This document shows, piece by piece, positions 45,072 through 54,083 of a DNA stretch of 64,000 bases. The notes under the pieces were generated by a model. It was not told the origin of the DNA. It did not search any database and was given only the letters and a program-made list of their open reading frames with translations. Location of the stretch: NCBI RefSeq assembly GCF_021442325.1, contig NZ_CP087879.1, positions 2,976,001 through 3,040,000 on the forward strand, given 5' to 3'. A program made the position numbers and the translations under genes. The DNA comes from Agromyces marinus (GTDB taxonomy: Bacteria > Actinomycetota > Actinomycetes > Actinomycetales > Microbacteriaceae). Numbering within the stretch: position 1 is the stretch's first letter; every line of letters starts with the position of its first letter.

Positions 45072-46772
45072 TCAGTCGGTCGGATGGGCCCCCGCCCCGC
45101 GAGGCCCTCCGTCGCGAACCGAACGCACCGCCTGCCGGTTGGTGTCGTAGACCTCGACGCCGTCGAGCAGCCCGAAGCGCTCGAACCTGGCTCGGACGGA
45201 CGGCCGCACCCTGCTCAGGGAGAGCGTGACGTCGTGCTCGCCGAGCCAGGTCCGCAGGTTCCGGAACGCTTCCGCACCGGTCACGTCGAGGTCGGTGACC
45301 GACTCGCAGTCGAGGACGAAGTGGTCGACTGCGGAGCTCGCTCCCTCGACCGCGGCCTTCCCGGCGTCGGTGAACGTTCCGGCGTTGGCGAAGAACAGCG
45401 GCGCTGCGAGCCGCACCACGACGACCCCCGGAGCCGTGACGGATCCCCGCGGCGCCGAGGCGAGCAGCGAGTCCGCGGGGCTGTCGTCGTCGGCGAGCAC
45501 TTCGAGGGCGGGCCTGGCGGCACGTCGGGCGAGGTTCACGAGCGCGAGCACGAACGCCACGAGGATTCCGGGGATGGCCCCGACGAAGAGGGTGACGGCG
45601 AAGCACACGACCGCGATGAGGAACTCGGACCGGACGGTCCGGAAGAGCTCCGCGAACTCCCGGAACCCGAGGAGCGGGAACACGGCGACCGCGACGACGG
45701 CGCCGATCGCCGGTGACGGGATGTCGGCGAGCAACGCGGTTCCGAACAGCAGCAGGAGCAGGGTCCCCGCCGCGGCGACGATCGCGGGCAGCTGCGTCCG
45801 CGCGCCCGCGAGGTCCATGGCCGCGGTGCGCGACGCCGACGCGCCGACCACGTAGCCGCCGGTCGCGCCGGCGGCGAGGTTGCTCACGCCGAACGCGAAG
45901 AGATCGCGGTTCGGCGCGTCCGGGTACCCGTTCTTCTCCGCGTAGGCGCGCGCGACGAGCAGGCCTTCGGCCACGGTGACCAGCACGAGCGCGAGCGCCG
46001 AGGGCACGAGCGCGAACCAGGTCGCCCAGTCGAGCACCGGCCAGGTGAGCGTCGGCGGTCCTGCCGGCACCTCGCCGAGCACGTCGACACCCGCACCGTC
46101 GAGGTCGAGGATCACGACGACGACCGTCGTGAGGATGAGCACGATCAGCGCCCAGGGCACGAGGCGCGCGATGCGGCGCCCGATGACCAGGATCAGCACC
46201 GAGACGACCGCGATCACCACCGACCAGACGTCGACCTCGCCGAGGTTCTCGGCGAGTTGCACGAGCTTCTCGACGAACTCCTTGCTCGAATCGATCGGAA
46301 CCCCGAGCATCTTCGCGACCTGGCTGACGAGGATGTCGAGGGCGAGCCCGGCGATGAACCCGATCAGCACCGGCTTCGAGAGGAACGCCGCGAGGAACCC
46401 CAGCTTGAACACCGCGGCGAGCAGGAACACCACGCCGCAGATGATCGCCTGGGCGAGGGCCATGGTCGCGTAGTCGGCGTCGCCGGCGACCGCGAGGCCG
46501 CCGATGGACGAGGCGACGAGAGCGGATGCCGCGGCGTCGGGAGACGCGATGAGCTGCCGCGACGACACCGCGAACGCGAAGACGATGGAGGGGACGATCA
46601 GTGCGTAGAGCCCCGCGGTGGGCGGCAGTCCCGCGATCTGCGCGTATCCGATGTTCAGCGGCACGGCGATCGCGAGCAACGTCACGCCCGCGCCGACCTC
46701 ACGCACGATGGTCCTCGGCGTGAGTTCGGCGAACGGTCCGGTCCGCTCGGCGGCACCCTCCTGTCGGCTCAT
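45072..46772 (-). CDS. SulP family anion transporter with STAS domain (copy 2)
   Basis: The 566-residue protein has the SulP profile: EVGAGVTLLAIAVPLNIGYA, AGLPPTAGLYALIVPSIVFA, LIASPDAAASALVASSIGGL, and a C-terminal STAS domain (VVVRLAAPLFFANAGTFTDA then VLDCESVTDLDVTGAEAFRN). It is clearly different from copy 1 and probably transports another anion. It lies directly upstream of the alkylsulfatase, so sulfate export or import linked to sulfate-ester cleavage is plausible. Confidence 0.9.
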   Translation of the reverse strand: MSRQEGAAERTGPFAELTPRTIVREVGAGVTLLAIAVPLNIGYAQIAGLPPTAGLYALIVPSIVFAFAVSSRQLIASPDAAASALVASSIGGLAVAGDADYATMALAQAIICGVVFLLAAVFKLGFLAAFLSKPVLIGFIAGLALDILVSQVAKMLGVPIDSSKEFVEKLVQLAENLGEVDVWSVVIAVVSVLILVIGRRIARLVPWALIVLILTTVVVVILDLDGAGVDVLGEVPAGPPTLTWPVLDWATWFALVPSALALVLVTVAEGLLVARAYAEKNGYPDAPNRDLFAFGVSNLAAGATGGYVVGASASRTAAMDLAGARTQLPAIVAAAGTLLLLLFGTALLADIPSPAIGAVVAVAVFPLLGFREFAELFRTVRSEFLIAVVCFAVTLFVGAIPGILVAFVLALVNLARRAARPALEVLADDDSPADSLLASAPRGSVTAPGVVVVRLAAPLFFANAGTFTDAGKAAVEGASSAVDHFVLDCESVTDLDVTGAEAFRNLRTWLGEHDVTLSLSRVRPSVRARFERFGLLDGVEVYDTNRQAVRSVRDGGPRGAGAHPTD

Positions 46773-46785
46773 TCGGTGGCGAACC

Positions 46786-47409
46786 TCAGATCCGGATCGG
46801 GAAGGTCGACATGATCACGATCCCGATGATCGCGACGACGACCGCCAGGCCGAGCAGCACGCGCGTCGCCCAGACGGCGACCTCACGCTGCGACATCGCC
46901 GTCAGGAAGAGGACCAGCGCGAACAGCACGGTCAGGAGCGAGTAGTTGTCGCCGCGCTGGTTGTTCTCGAGCGCCTCGGCGAACTTCGCGTCGGCGCGCG
47001 CGTTGAGCTCCTCGGCCTCGACCTTCCCCTGCGGCACGTACTCCTCGCGCACGAACGGCCCGTTCTCGACCTGGCCGTCGGCGACCCAGGCATCGAAGGC
47101 GACCGCGAACTCCGGCGTGAAGCGCGCCTCGACGTAGTCGGCGAGTTCCGTGTTGCCGTCGCCGACCGCCTGGACGTACGCCGAGTAGATGGTCAGGTCG
47201 AACGCTCGCGCCGATCGCGCCTCGCCGTCGGCGGATGCGGCCTGGATGCGTGCGCTCGAGGCCTGGCTGAACGCGATCGACATCTCGCCGCCCCACTTGG
47301 ACGCCTCGAATCCGCACCACGCCGTGAGCACCGCGGTCACCGACAGCACGAAGACGGCGACGATCTCCTGTGCGCGCGACCAGCGGTCGCGCGTCTGTTC
47401 CGGGGTCAC
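46786..47409 (-). CDS. membrane protein of unknown function, three helices
   Basis: The 207-residue protein has one N-terminal helix (EIVAVFVLSVTAVLTAWCGF), an exterior or soluble middle part with many Ala, Glu and Asp residues (ARIQAASADGEARSARAFDL; KVEAEELNARADAKFAEALE), and two C-terminal helices (LLTVLFALVLFLTAMSQREV and VLLGLAVVVAIIGIVIMSTF). GTG at 47409 starts 5 bases after a SHOCT gene. I recognise no named family. The middle part could be a coiled, ligand-binding loop. Confidence 0.7.
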   Translation of the reverse strand: MTPEQTRDRWSRAQEIVAVFVLSVTAVLTAWCGFEASKWGGEMSIAFSQASSARIQAASADGEARSARAFDLTIYSAYVQAVGDGNTELADYVEARFTPEFAVAFDAWVADGQVENGPFVREEYVPQGKVEAEELNARADAKFAEALENNQRGDNYSLLTVLFALVLFLTAMSQREVAVWATRVLLGLAVVVAIIGIVIMSTFPIRI

Positions 47410-47414
47410 CCGCG

Positions 47415-47762
47415 TCAGCCCAGGAGCTTCGCCTTCGCCGCAGCGAACTCGGCGTCGGAGAGGATGCCCTGCTCCTTGAGTGCTGCGAGCTTCTGCAGTT
47501 CGGCGACGACGTCGACTCCGCCGCCGGCCGGGGCCGGAGGCGCCGCCGGTGCGGCCTGCTGGGCTGCGGCCTGCTGGGCCTGGTACTGCTGCGCCTCCCA
47601 CTGCTGCTGGGCTGCCGCCTGCTCCTCGGCCTGCTTGTCGGCGTACCGCGACTGCTGTCGTCGCGCCACCCCGCCGCTGACGGCGGTCGCCGTCCCCGCG
47701 ACCACCGCGGTGCGCGCGGCCATCCCGATCAGCCCGGGCCGTCCCATCCTCCGAATCGGCAT
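47415..47762 (-). CDS. SHOCT domain protein with Gln/Ala-rich middle
   Basis: The 115-residue protein has a short hydrophobic N-terminal part, then a Gln/Ala/Pro-rich linker (QQQWEAQQYQAQQAAAQQAA) and a C-terminal SHOCT motif (VVAELQKLAALKEQGILSDA followed by EFAAAKAKLLG). SHOCT domains are small oligomerisation modules. A GGGGGAG site precedes ATG at 47762. Together with DUF6325 and the next membrane gene it forms a conserved-looking unit. Confidence 0.82.
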   Translation of the reverse strand: MPIRRMGRPGLIGMAARTAVVAGTATAVSGGVARRQQSRYADKQAEEQAAAQQQWEAQQYQAQQAAAQQAAPAAPPAPAGGGVDVVAELQKLAALKEQGILSDAEFAAAKAKLLG

Positions 47763-47774
47763 CGCCGTCTCCCC

Positions 47775-48206
47775 CTATTCCTCGTCGCTCGCGACGGCGA
47801 GCACCTCGTTGACGACGGTCGCCGGGATCCGCTCGACCTGGAGGACCTCGCCTCCGGCCGTCGCGAACGACGACGCGAGCTTCTTCGCCCAGAGCAGTTC
47901 GACCGCCATGATGGCACCCGAGGTGCCGGGCGGGATCGAGTCGGCGAGGTCGTCGATGTCCTCGTCGCCGATGATCCCGGATGCCTCGAGCTCGACGACC
48001 GTGAACCCGGCCTCGTCCCGGAACTCCTCGTACTCGCGGACGGTGACCCCGCCCTCGTCGTCGCGCGAGACGACGAGCAGGTCGAGCAGACGGATCTCAT
48101 CGCCCACCATGAGCTCTGCGAGCGCGTCGGCAGTGGCGCCGTCGAGCCGATCCCCCTGGAAACTCACGACGTAGACGTCGACCGGACCGTATTCGAATTC
48201 AGTCAT
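47775..48206 (-). CDS. DUF6325 family protein
   Basis: This 143-residue protein matches the DUF6325 family, related to the older DUF1269 group: EFEYGPVDVYVVSFQGDR, ALAELMVGDEIRLLDLLVVS, GDEDIDDLADSIPPGTSGAI and MAVELLWAKKLASSF. Function is unknown. Such proteins are often next to SHOCT proteins. It is the first gene of the minus-strand SHOCT/SulP/alkylsulfatase run and is divergent from another SHOCT gene. Confidence 0.8.
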   Translation of the reverse strand: MTEFEYGPVDVYVVSFQGDRLDGATADALAELMVGDEIRLLDLLVVSRDDEGGVTVREYEEFRDEAGFTVVELEASGIIGDEDIDDLADSIPPGTSGAIMAVELLWAKKLASSFATAGGEVLQVERIPATVVNEVLAVASDEE

Positions 48207-48384
48207 CGATTCCCCCTCGCTCACACTGTATGGGTGCGATGACCACCGCACCAGTGTCGAAATCGCGCGGGGAGAGTTCGCGGCGCCCGGAACGCCCCTG
48301 TCCCTCCGTGCCCCGACGACGATAGTGTGACGCGCAGGGGGCCTCGAGACTCGCTCCCATCACCGATCGAAAGGGAACGTCCCC

Positions 48385-48783
48385 GTGGATTTTTGGAGTG
48401 ACTTCTGGAGCTTCATCTGGATCTTCTTCTGGAGCTTCGCATTCATCGCCTACCTGTTCGCGCTCTTCGCGATCATCGGCGACCTGTTCCGCGACCACGA
48501 GTTGAACGGCTGGTTGAAGGCGGTGTGGATCCTCTTCCTGATCTTCGTGCCGTTCCTGACCGCGCTGGTCTACCTCATCGCACGCGGCAACAGCATGGCG
48601 CGCCGCTCCGCGAAGCAGGCCGCCGACGTGCAGTCCGCAACGGACGCGTACATCCGGCAGACGGCCGGGGCCTCCGCGAGCCCGTCCGATGAGATCGCCA
48701 AGGCCAAGGGCCTGCTCGACGCCGGCACGATCTCCCAGCAGGAGTACGACGCCCTCAAGGCGAAGGCGCTCGCCGGAGCCTGA
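48385..48783 (+). CDS. PLDc_N / SHOCT membrane protein
   Basis: The 132-residue protein has two hydrophobic helices with many aromatics (FWSFIWIFFWSFAFIAYLFA and WILFLIFVPFLTALVYLIAR), separated by IIGDLFRDHELNGWLKAVW, and a C-terminal SHOCT motif (EIAKAKGLLDAGTISQQEYD then ALKAKALAGA). GTG at 48385 follows an AAAGGGAA site. It is divergent from the DUF6325 gene and ends in a very strong terminator. Its homologues are common in actinobacteria and unstudied. Confidence 0.82.
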   Translation: MDFWSDFWSFIWIFFWSFAFIAYLFALFAIIGDLFRDHELNGWLKAVWILFLIFVPFLTALVYLIARGNSMARRSAKQAADVQSATDAYIRQTAGASASPSDEIAKAKGLLDAGTISQQEYDALKAKALAGA

Positions 48784-48797
48784 TCCTCGCCTCGAAC

Positions 48798-48833
48798 GGA
48801 ACGGCCGGGCACCCGCGGGTGCCCGGCCGTTCC
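48798..48833. terminator. perfect 18-bp palindrome terminator
   Basis: Bases 48798-48815 and 48816-48833 are perfect reverse complements (ggaacggccgggcacccg and its complement), so the RNA forms a long GC stem with a tiny loop. It lies between the ends of two convergent genes and can end both. Confidence 0.85.
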
Positions 48834-48861
48834 GCGTCCGCAGCGGACGCCGCGGCATCCG

Positions 48862-49989
48862 TCACGCGGTCACTGCGAGGATCCGCCTCGCACCGGCGGA
48901 GTCGGCGTTGCGCAGGAACAGGATGATCCAGCTGAAGATCAGCAGCCCGGCGACGAGCTCGACCGCGGTCAGGTTGTAGTACCCGGTGGCGAAGAACACG
49001 CCGAGGACGACGATCACGCCCACGTACACCCAGCCGAGGATCACGAAGACTCGCGGCATCGACGGCAGGAACTTCGGCAGCCCGATCACGATCACGGCGT
49101 ACACGACCGCCATTCCGCTGGCCACCGTGTTGTGCACGAGGAAGAAGTCGTCGACGTGGAAGATGCCGACGCACGCCAGCAGGATGCCGATGACGACGAG
49201 GCCGTACCGCACGAAGTCGCGACCGCGCCGGTCGCGATCGGTCGCCGAGGGGAGGCCGGCGGTCGCGTAGCGAGCGACGATCGTCACGATCGCTCCGGCG
49301 ATGACGAGCGTGAGGTTGAACGCGAGCGCCGAGATGTCGTCGGTCATGCCGAGCGCGCTGAGGTTCATCTGCCACCACTGCGGATCGCTCGAGCTGAGCA
49401 TGGCCGTGATGACCCCCACCACGAGGAACACCGCGAGCACGATCGACAGCAGCATGGGCGTCATCCGCACCGACGAGAGGAAGCACACGTACGCGGTGAG
49501 CGCCAGCGCGACGCCCAGCAGGATCGCGCCGGGGAGCACGAAGACCGGAGCGCCGACGAAGCTCTGCTCGAGCACGTCGGCGAGGCCGACCCATCCGAGC
49601 ATCGCGATTACCGCGTGGGCGATCGACAGCGCGAGAACGTCGAACCACAGCAGGCGCGGCGGCTCCGCGCCGCGCGGCCCGCTCGCGCTGCGCGCGGCCG
49701 CGGCATCCTCCACGTCCGGGTCCGCGGGCGCCGGGCCGAACCGGCGGCGCAGCACGAGCCGGCCCGCCGCGAACGCGAGCGCCGCGACGATCGCCGCCCC
49801 GATGGCCACGTACATGCCGAGCGAGTCCGGCCCCGAGATCGGCAGTTCGCGCCCCCAGAAGGCGATCAGCCCGATCGGGGTCGCGACGACGAACGCGATC
49901 GCGCCGATGATCAGCGCGGTCGACTCGGTGGACTCCGTCGTGCGCGTCGGTTCCTGCAGGATCCGACCGATCGAGGACGGCTGGGACAT
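48862..49989 (-). CDS. polytopic membrane protein of unknown function
   Basis: The 375-residue protein has about ten membrane helices. The N-terminal region is SQPSSIGRILQEPTRTTEST; the first helix is ALIIGAIAFVVATPIGLIAF. It contains LWFDVLALSIAHAVIAMLGW, MTPMLLSIVLAVFLVVGVIT, DDFFLVHNTVASGMAVVYAV and KFLPSMPRVFVILGWVYVGV. The overall shape resembles DUF998-like proteins but I cannot assign it firmly. It starts behind GGAGGAAGC at 49989. Confidence 0.75.
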   Translation of the reverse strand: MSQPSSIGRILQEPTRTTESTESTALIIGAIAFVVATPIGLIAFWGRELPISGPDSLGMYVAIGAAIVAALAFAAGRLVLRRRFGPAPADPDVEDAAAARSASGPRGAEPPRLLWFDVLALSIAHAVIAMLGWVGLADVLEQSFVGAPVFVLPGAILLGVALALTAYVCFLSSVRMTPMLLSIVLAVFLVVGVITAMLSSSDPQWWQMNLSALGMTDDISALAFNLTLVIAGAIVTIVARYATAGLPSATDRDRRGRDFVRYGLVVIGILLACVGIFHVDDFFLVHNTVASGMAVVYAVIVIGLPKFLPSMPRVFVILGWVYVGVIVVLGVFFATGYYNLTAVELVAGLLIFSWIILFLRNADSAGARRILAVTA

Positions 49990-50072
49990 GCTTCCTCCAC
50001 TCGTTGCGACCATGATCGCCCGACCACGGCAGGGTCAGCATCCCACGTCCGGTCCGGGCGAGCGGATGCGAT

Positions 50073-51221
50073 TCACGCGTGCGGCGTGTCACGCGCGGCG
50101 TCGGCCCCGGCCGCATCCGTGCGGGCCGCACCGGCCCGGTCGGCCAGGAGCGGGCGGAGCCAGGACATGCGCGGATCGGCCTCGACGAGGATGGCGCGCA
50201 CCACGATCGTCAGCGGGATCGCGATCAGGGCGCCGATCGGCCCGAGGACGATCGCCCAGACCAGCACCGACAGGAGCGTGATCGTCTGGCTCAGGTTCAC
50301 CGTCTGGCCGACGATCCGCGGCTGGATCACGGTCTGGATCACGGCGTTGATCACCCCGTAGACGACGATGACCGCGAGCACGACGGGCCAACCGCCCTCG
50401 AGCCCGCCGAGGATGAGCGGGGGGATGATCGCGATGAAGTACCCGAAGTTCGGGATGAAGCTGCACAGGAACGAGAGCAGGCCCCAGAGCGCCGCACCGG
50501 GAACCCCGAGGAGGGTCAACGCGGCCCAGTTCGCGAGCCCCTGGGCCACGCCGAGCCCGAAGGTCACCCACACGTACCGCCGGATCCCCCCGACTGCGCC
50601 TTCGAGTGCGACGACCAGGCGCTGGCGACGGATGCGCATGCGGCCCGTCACGGTTCCCATCCACGCCGCATCGATGCTCATGGCCACGAGCATGGTGATG
50701 AGCACGAAGGTGCTGGTGATCACCCCGGTGGCCCCGGCGACGGCGGCCACCGCCGCCTGGAGGAGTTGGGCGGGATCGACCGATGCGACGACCGCGGCGG
50801 CCTGCTCCTGGTCGAACCCGACCCCGACCAGCCAGTCGCCGACGCCGGCGAGCCACGCCTGGAGGTCGGAGGCGTACTGCGGCAGGATCCCGGCGAACTG
50901 CCCGACCGCGAGGATCAGGCCGTACCAGAACCCCAGGAGGATCGCGAGGACGAGCACGACGACGACGGCCGTCGCGCCACCGCGCGGAACCCCTCGCGCC
51001 TCGAGCCGGCGTTGGATCGGATGGACGCACATGGTCAGGGTCAGCGCGAGCAACGTCGCCGAGAAGACCGGACCGATCGCTGCGATGCCGAACGCGACGA
51101 TGACCGCGCCGGCCCCGCCCATGAGGATGAACGCCGCCCGATGCGTCGACGTCGCAACAGGCGCGACGGGGGCGCCCGCCGCTTCGGGCTCGTCCGGACC
51201 AGCCCCCTCCGGTCGCGTCAT
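50073..51221 (-). CDS. AI-2E family transporter (copy 2)
   Basis: The 382-residue protein has eight or so helices and the same AI-2E hallmarks as copy 1: MCVHPIQRRLEARGVPRGGA, SFLCSFIPNFGYFIAIIPPL and LGPIGALIAIPLTIVVRAIL. Similar genes twice in one island suggest related transport steps. ATG at 51221 overlaps the arylsulfatase stop as ATGA, so the pair is coupled. Confidence 0.88.
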   Translation of the reverse strand: MTRPEGAGPDEPEAAGAPVAPVATSTHRAAFILMGGAGAVIVAFGIAAIGPVFSATLLALTLTMCVHPIQRRLEARGVPRGGATAVVVVLVLAILLGFWYGLILAVGQFAGILPQYASDLQAWLAGVGDWLVGVGFDQEQAAAVVASVDPAQLLQAAVAAVAGATGVITSTFVLITMLVAMSIDAAWMGTVTGRMRIRRQRLVVALEGAVGGIRRYVWVTFGLGVAQGLANWAALTLLGVPGAALWGLLSFLCSFIPNFGYFIAIIPPLILGGLEGGWPVVLAVIVVYGVINAVIQTVIQPRIVGQTVNLSQTITLLSVLVWAIVLGPIGALIAIPLTIVVRAILVEADPRMSWLRPLLADRAGAARTDAAGADAARDTPHA

Positions 51222-52591
51222 CCCCGATCGCGGCCCGCACCGGCGGGGACGAAGTCGACCGGGGCCCCCTTCGGGACCGCATCGCCGTCGAGGGACCGCT
51301 GGTACTCCCCCGCGATCCGGCTGAACACGTGGTAGAGCACCCAGCTGTGCACCTGGTCGTAGTTGTACGGCGTGTTCTCGTCGGGGTTGACGGTGAGGTT
51401 GTAGACGTGGGGCGTGGCCAGTTGCTCGATGGGCGCCGTCCCGTCGACCACGCGGTGGGTGAGCACCTTGAAGTTGCGCCAGCGCATGCCGACCAAGAGC
51501 TGGTCGAAGAACATCAGGAAATGCTCGCGGCGCGAGTGCTCCTCATCGCCGCGGAGGAACGCGCTCTGGTCGACGCCGTCCAGGACCCGGTCGTCCGGGA
51601 CGAGTTCGGGCGCCTCGACCATCGACAGGATGGTCGGGAACCAGTCCACCGCGTGGATCATCTCGTCGCTGCGTCCGGTCCGGAGGCGGTTCGGCCACCT
51701 GAGGATGCCGGCGGTCCGGTTGTTGCCCTCGTAGGTCGAGAAGTAGCCGCCGCGCCAGTTGCCCTCGGCGCCGCGGTTGTTCGGGGCGTGGAACGTCGTG
51801 TCGCGACCGTTGTCGCCCGCGAACACCACGATGGTGTCCTCGGCGATGCCGAGGGCGTCGAGGTGCTCGAGGAGCGTGCCGAAGTCCGCGTCGAGCATCT
51901 GGATGCAGTCGGCGAGCGGTCCGCCGTCCGAGCTGTCGATGAACTCGGCGCGCGGGAGCGTCGGGAAGTGCATGTTCGAATGGTTGAAGTAGAGGAAGAA
52001 CGGTTCGTCGGCGTCGACGGCGTCAGCCATCCACCGCTTGCCCTTCTCGATGAGCTCGAGGTCGATGTCGCGCCGGACCTCGCGGTCGAGCACCTTCACG
52101 TTCCGTGCGCTCCCCGGCGCATCCGACTCGATGACGTACGAGGGTTCGAGGCCGGACGCCTTGAAGAACTTGTCATCCGGCCACATGGCCTCGTCCCAGG
52201 TTCCGAGGATCCCGTACCAGTAGTCGAATCCGTGGTCGGTCGCGTACCGCCCCGGCTCGGCGCCGCAGTGCCACTTGCCGAGGATGGCGTTCCGGTAGCC
52301 GAGGGACTTCAGCTGCGTGGCGATCGTGGTCTCCCACGCGACGAGGCCGCTGCCCGGCAGTGCGGAGGTGCACCCGGTCCTGGTGGAGTGGCGGCCCGTC
52401 ATGAGCGCGGACCGGGTCGGGGTGCACTGCGCCTCGACGTTGTAGTTGGTCAGCTGCAGGCCCTGCTCGGCGAACCGGTCGATGTTCGGAGTCCGGGCTC
52501 CGATCGCGATTCCGCCGCCGTAGCAGCCCAGGTCGCCCGTGCTGATGTTGTCGACGTGGAAGTACAGGATGTTCGGCCGCTTCTGACTCAT
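51218..52591 (-). CDS. arylsulfatase family enzyme
   Basis: The 457-residue alkaline-phosphatase-like sulfatase has the formylglycine motif QCTPTRSALMTGRHSTRTG with Cys56 as the residue to be oxidised, NILYFHVDNISTGDLGCYGG at the start, GKWHCG, DTIVVFAGDNGRD and NRLRTGRSDEMIHAVDW. No signal peptide is seen. A formylglycine-generating enzyme is not in the window. It is coupled to the AI-2E gene by 4 bp and divergent from a symporter gene, which could supply its substrate. Confidence 0.9.
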   Translation of the reverse strand: MSQKRPNILYFHVDNISTGDLGCYGGGIAIGARTPNIDRFAEQGLQLTNYNVEAQCTPTRSALMTGRHSTRTGCTSALPGSGLVAWETTIATQLKSLGYRNAILGKWHCGAEPGRYATDHGFDYWYGILGTWDEAMWPDDKFFKASGLEPSYVIESDAPGSARNVKVLDREVRRDIDLELIEKGKRWMADAVDADEPFFLYFNHSNMHFPTLPRAEFIDSSDGGPLADCIQMLDADFGTLLEHLDALGIAEDTIVVFAGDNGRDTTFHAPNNRGAEGNWRGGYFSTYEGNNRTAGILRWPNRLRTGRSDEMIHAVDWFPTILSMVEAPELVPDDRVLDGVDQSAFLRGDEEHSRREHFLMFFDQLLVGMRWRNFKVLTHRVVDGTAPIEQLATPHVYNLTVNPDENTPYNYDQVHSWVLYHVFSRIAGEYQRSLDGDAVPKGAPVDFVPAGAGRDRG

Positions 52592-52675
52592 CGATCCCCC
52601 CGGATCCCGCGATCGGGCTTCCCTGCCCGGCCGTCTGCTCGCTAGCGTATGGGAGATCGGAGCGAGGGGGCACCC

Positions 52676-53545
52676 GTGGAGATCATCTCGTCGCTGTTCA
52701 ACGTCATCCTGATGGTCTTCATCGTGACGACGATGCTGACGGCCGGCTTCAACACCACTCTGGAGCAGCTCGGCGCCGTGCTCTCCCGGCTCGGCCTGGT
52801 CGCCGCGGTCCTGGTCACGGGGTTCCTCGTCAGGCCGCTCGTCGGATGGGGCATCGCCGAGGTCTTCGGGCTCGCCGTGCCCGCCTACGTGGCGATGGTC
52901 CTGGTGTGGAGCTGCCCGGGAGCACCGTTCGGCGCGAAGCTCGTGATGACGGCGAAGGCCGACCTCCAGAGCGGGGCGGTCCTCCAGGTGCTGATGGCCG
53001 CGATCGGTTCGCTGACGTTCGCGCCGACCGCGAACCTCATCATCGGGGCGGCCGACCTCGGCTCGGACGTGTCGCTGCCGGTGTGGGACCTGATCCGCAC
53101 CGTCGCGCTGCTCCAGTTGCTCCCGTTCGTCATCGGCATGATGGTGCGCCACTGGACCCCGGAACGAGCCGAGGAGTTCGGCGGGTTCACCGCCAAGGTG
53201 TCCGGCCAGACCTTCCTGGTCGTGCTCGCGGGCGCCCTGCTCGGCAGTTGGAGCGAAGTGGTCGGCCTCATCGGCTCGACGGTGCTGATCGCGGCGATCG
53301 TCGCATCGGTCGTCATGATCGGCATCGGCTGGCTCTTCTCGACGGGCGAGCGGCGCACGCGATGGGCGACGGCGCTCATCCAGCCCTGCAGCAACTCGGG
53401 CCCGGCGTTCGCGGCCGTGGCGATCGCGTTCGGCAACGATCCGGCGATCCTCGGCGCGATCACCGCGATCCTCCTGTTCCAGATCGTGGTCGGCCTGCCG
53501 ACGGCGTCGTTCGTCGGCCGTCGCCGGGCCGCCGCGGCCGGCTGA
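52676..53545 (+). CDS. bile acid:sodium symporter family transporter
   Basis: The 289-residue protein has eight to ten helices with SBF/BASS features: MLTAGFNTTLEQLGAVLSRL, FLVRPLVGWGIAEVFGL, MVLVWSCPGAPFGAKLVMTA and QPCSNSGPAFAAVAIAFGND. The GTG at 52676 has a GAGGGGG site and is preferred to an ATG 27 bases upstream that overlaps a likely -10 region. It may take up organic acids or sulfated molecules for the divergent arylsulfatase; that link is inferred. Confidence 0.82.
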   Translation: MEIISSLFNVILMVFIVTTMLTAGFNTTLEQLGAVLSRLGLVAAVLVTGFLVRPLVGWGIAEVFGLAVPAYVAMVLVWSCPGAPFGAKLVMTAKADLQSGAVLQVLMAAIGSLTFAPTANLIIGAADLGSDVSLPVWDLIRTVALLQLLPFVIGMMVRHWTPERAEEFGGFTAKVSGQTFLVVLAGALLGSWSEVVGLIGSTVLIAAIVASVVMIGIGWLFSTGERRTRWATALIQPCSNSGPAFAAVAIAFGNDPAILGAITAILLFQIVVGLPTASFVGRRRAAAAG

Positions 53546-53585
53546 GCCGGGAAGCCCGCCGGCCCGTCTCGACCGGAGCCCGAGA

Positions 53586-54083
53586 TCAGTGGCCGATCGG
53601 GTCGAGGACCTCGAGCATCGACCCCTGCACGATTCCGGCCCATTCGTACGCGGCGCGCAGGTAGTCGTCGCGCTGGTCGTCGTCCGGTCCGGCCTCGTCC
53701 GGGTCGGTGACCCCGACGCGCTCGGCCAGGATGAGTCGCAGGTCGGTGAGGAAGGTCAGCCATCCCCAGGCCTGCGACTGGTCGAGCTCGATCTCGACGA
53801 CCCCGGCGTCGCGTTCGGTCGCGGTCGCATCCCGCACGGCCTGCGCCGCCTGCCGCTTGCCGTCCACCAGGCTGTCGCGCGTGTACCTCGCGAAGTCGTC
53901 GGTGGCCGAGGCATCCTCGGCGTACGCCGCGGGGAACAGCCGACCGAGCGCCGGGTCGTCGTCGCCGCCGAGCAGCAGCACCGAGTCGACCTGGTCGGCG
54001 AGCTCGGAGAGCAGCATCGCCTCCTCGGTCTCGAGCACGAGGCGGACCCCGTCCGCTCCCCCCTCGCGTCCGGCGACGATCAC
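53586..54083 (-). CDS. DUF2017 family protein
   Basis: The 165-residue protein ([80 protein letters not shown]) belongs to DUF2017, a family found next to clpS in most actinobacteria. It starts on GTG overlapping the clpS stop. Function unknown; the genetic link suggests a role near N-end rule proteolysis. Confidence 0.86.
   Translation of the reverse strand: MIVAGREGGADGVRLVLETEEAMLLSELADQVDSVLLLGGDDDPALGRLFPAAYAEDASATDDFARYTRDSLVDGKRQAAQAVRDATATERDAGVVEIELDQSQAWGWLTFLTDLRLILAERVGVTDPDEAGPDDDQRDDYLRAAYEWAGIVQGSMLEVLDPIGH

Noticed and set aside
42633-45716. Very long plus-strand open frame (over 1000 codons) opposite the GAP protein and the alkylsulfatase
   Set aside because: Its product is Arg/Glu/Asp/Val-rich with no domain, and the minus strand encodes clear conserved proteins. 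It is an antisense artefact of high GC.
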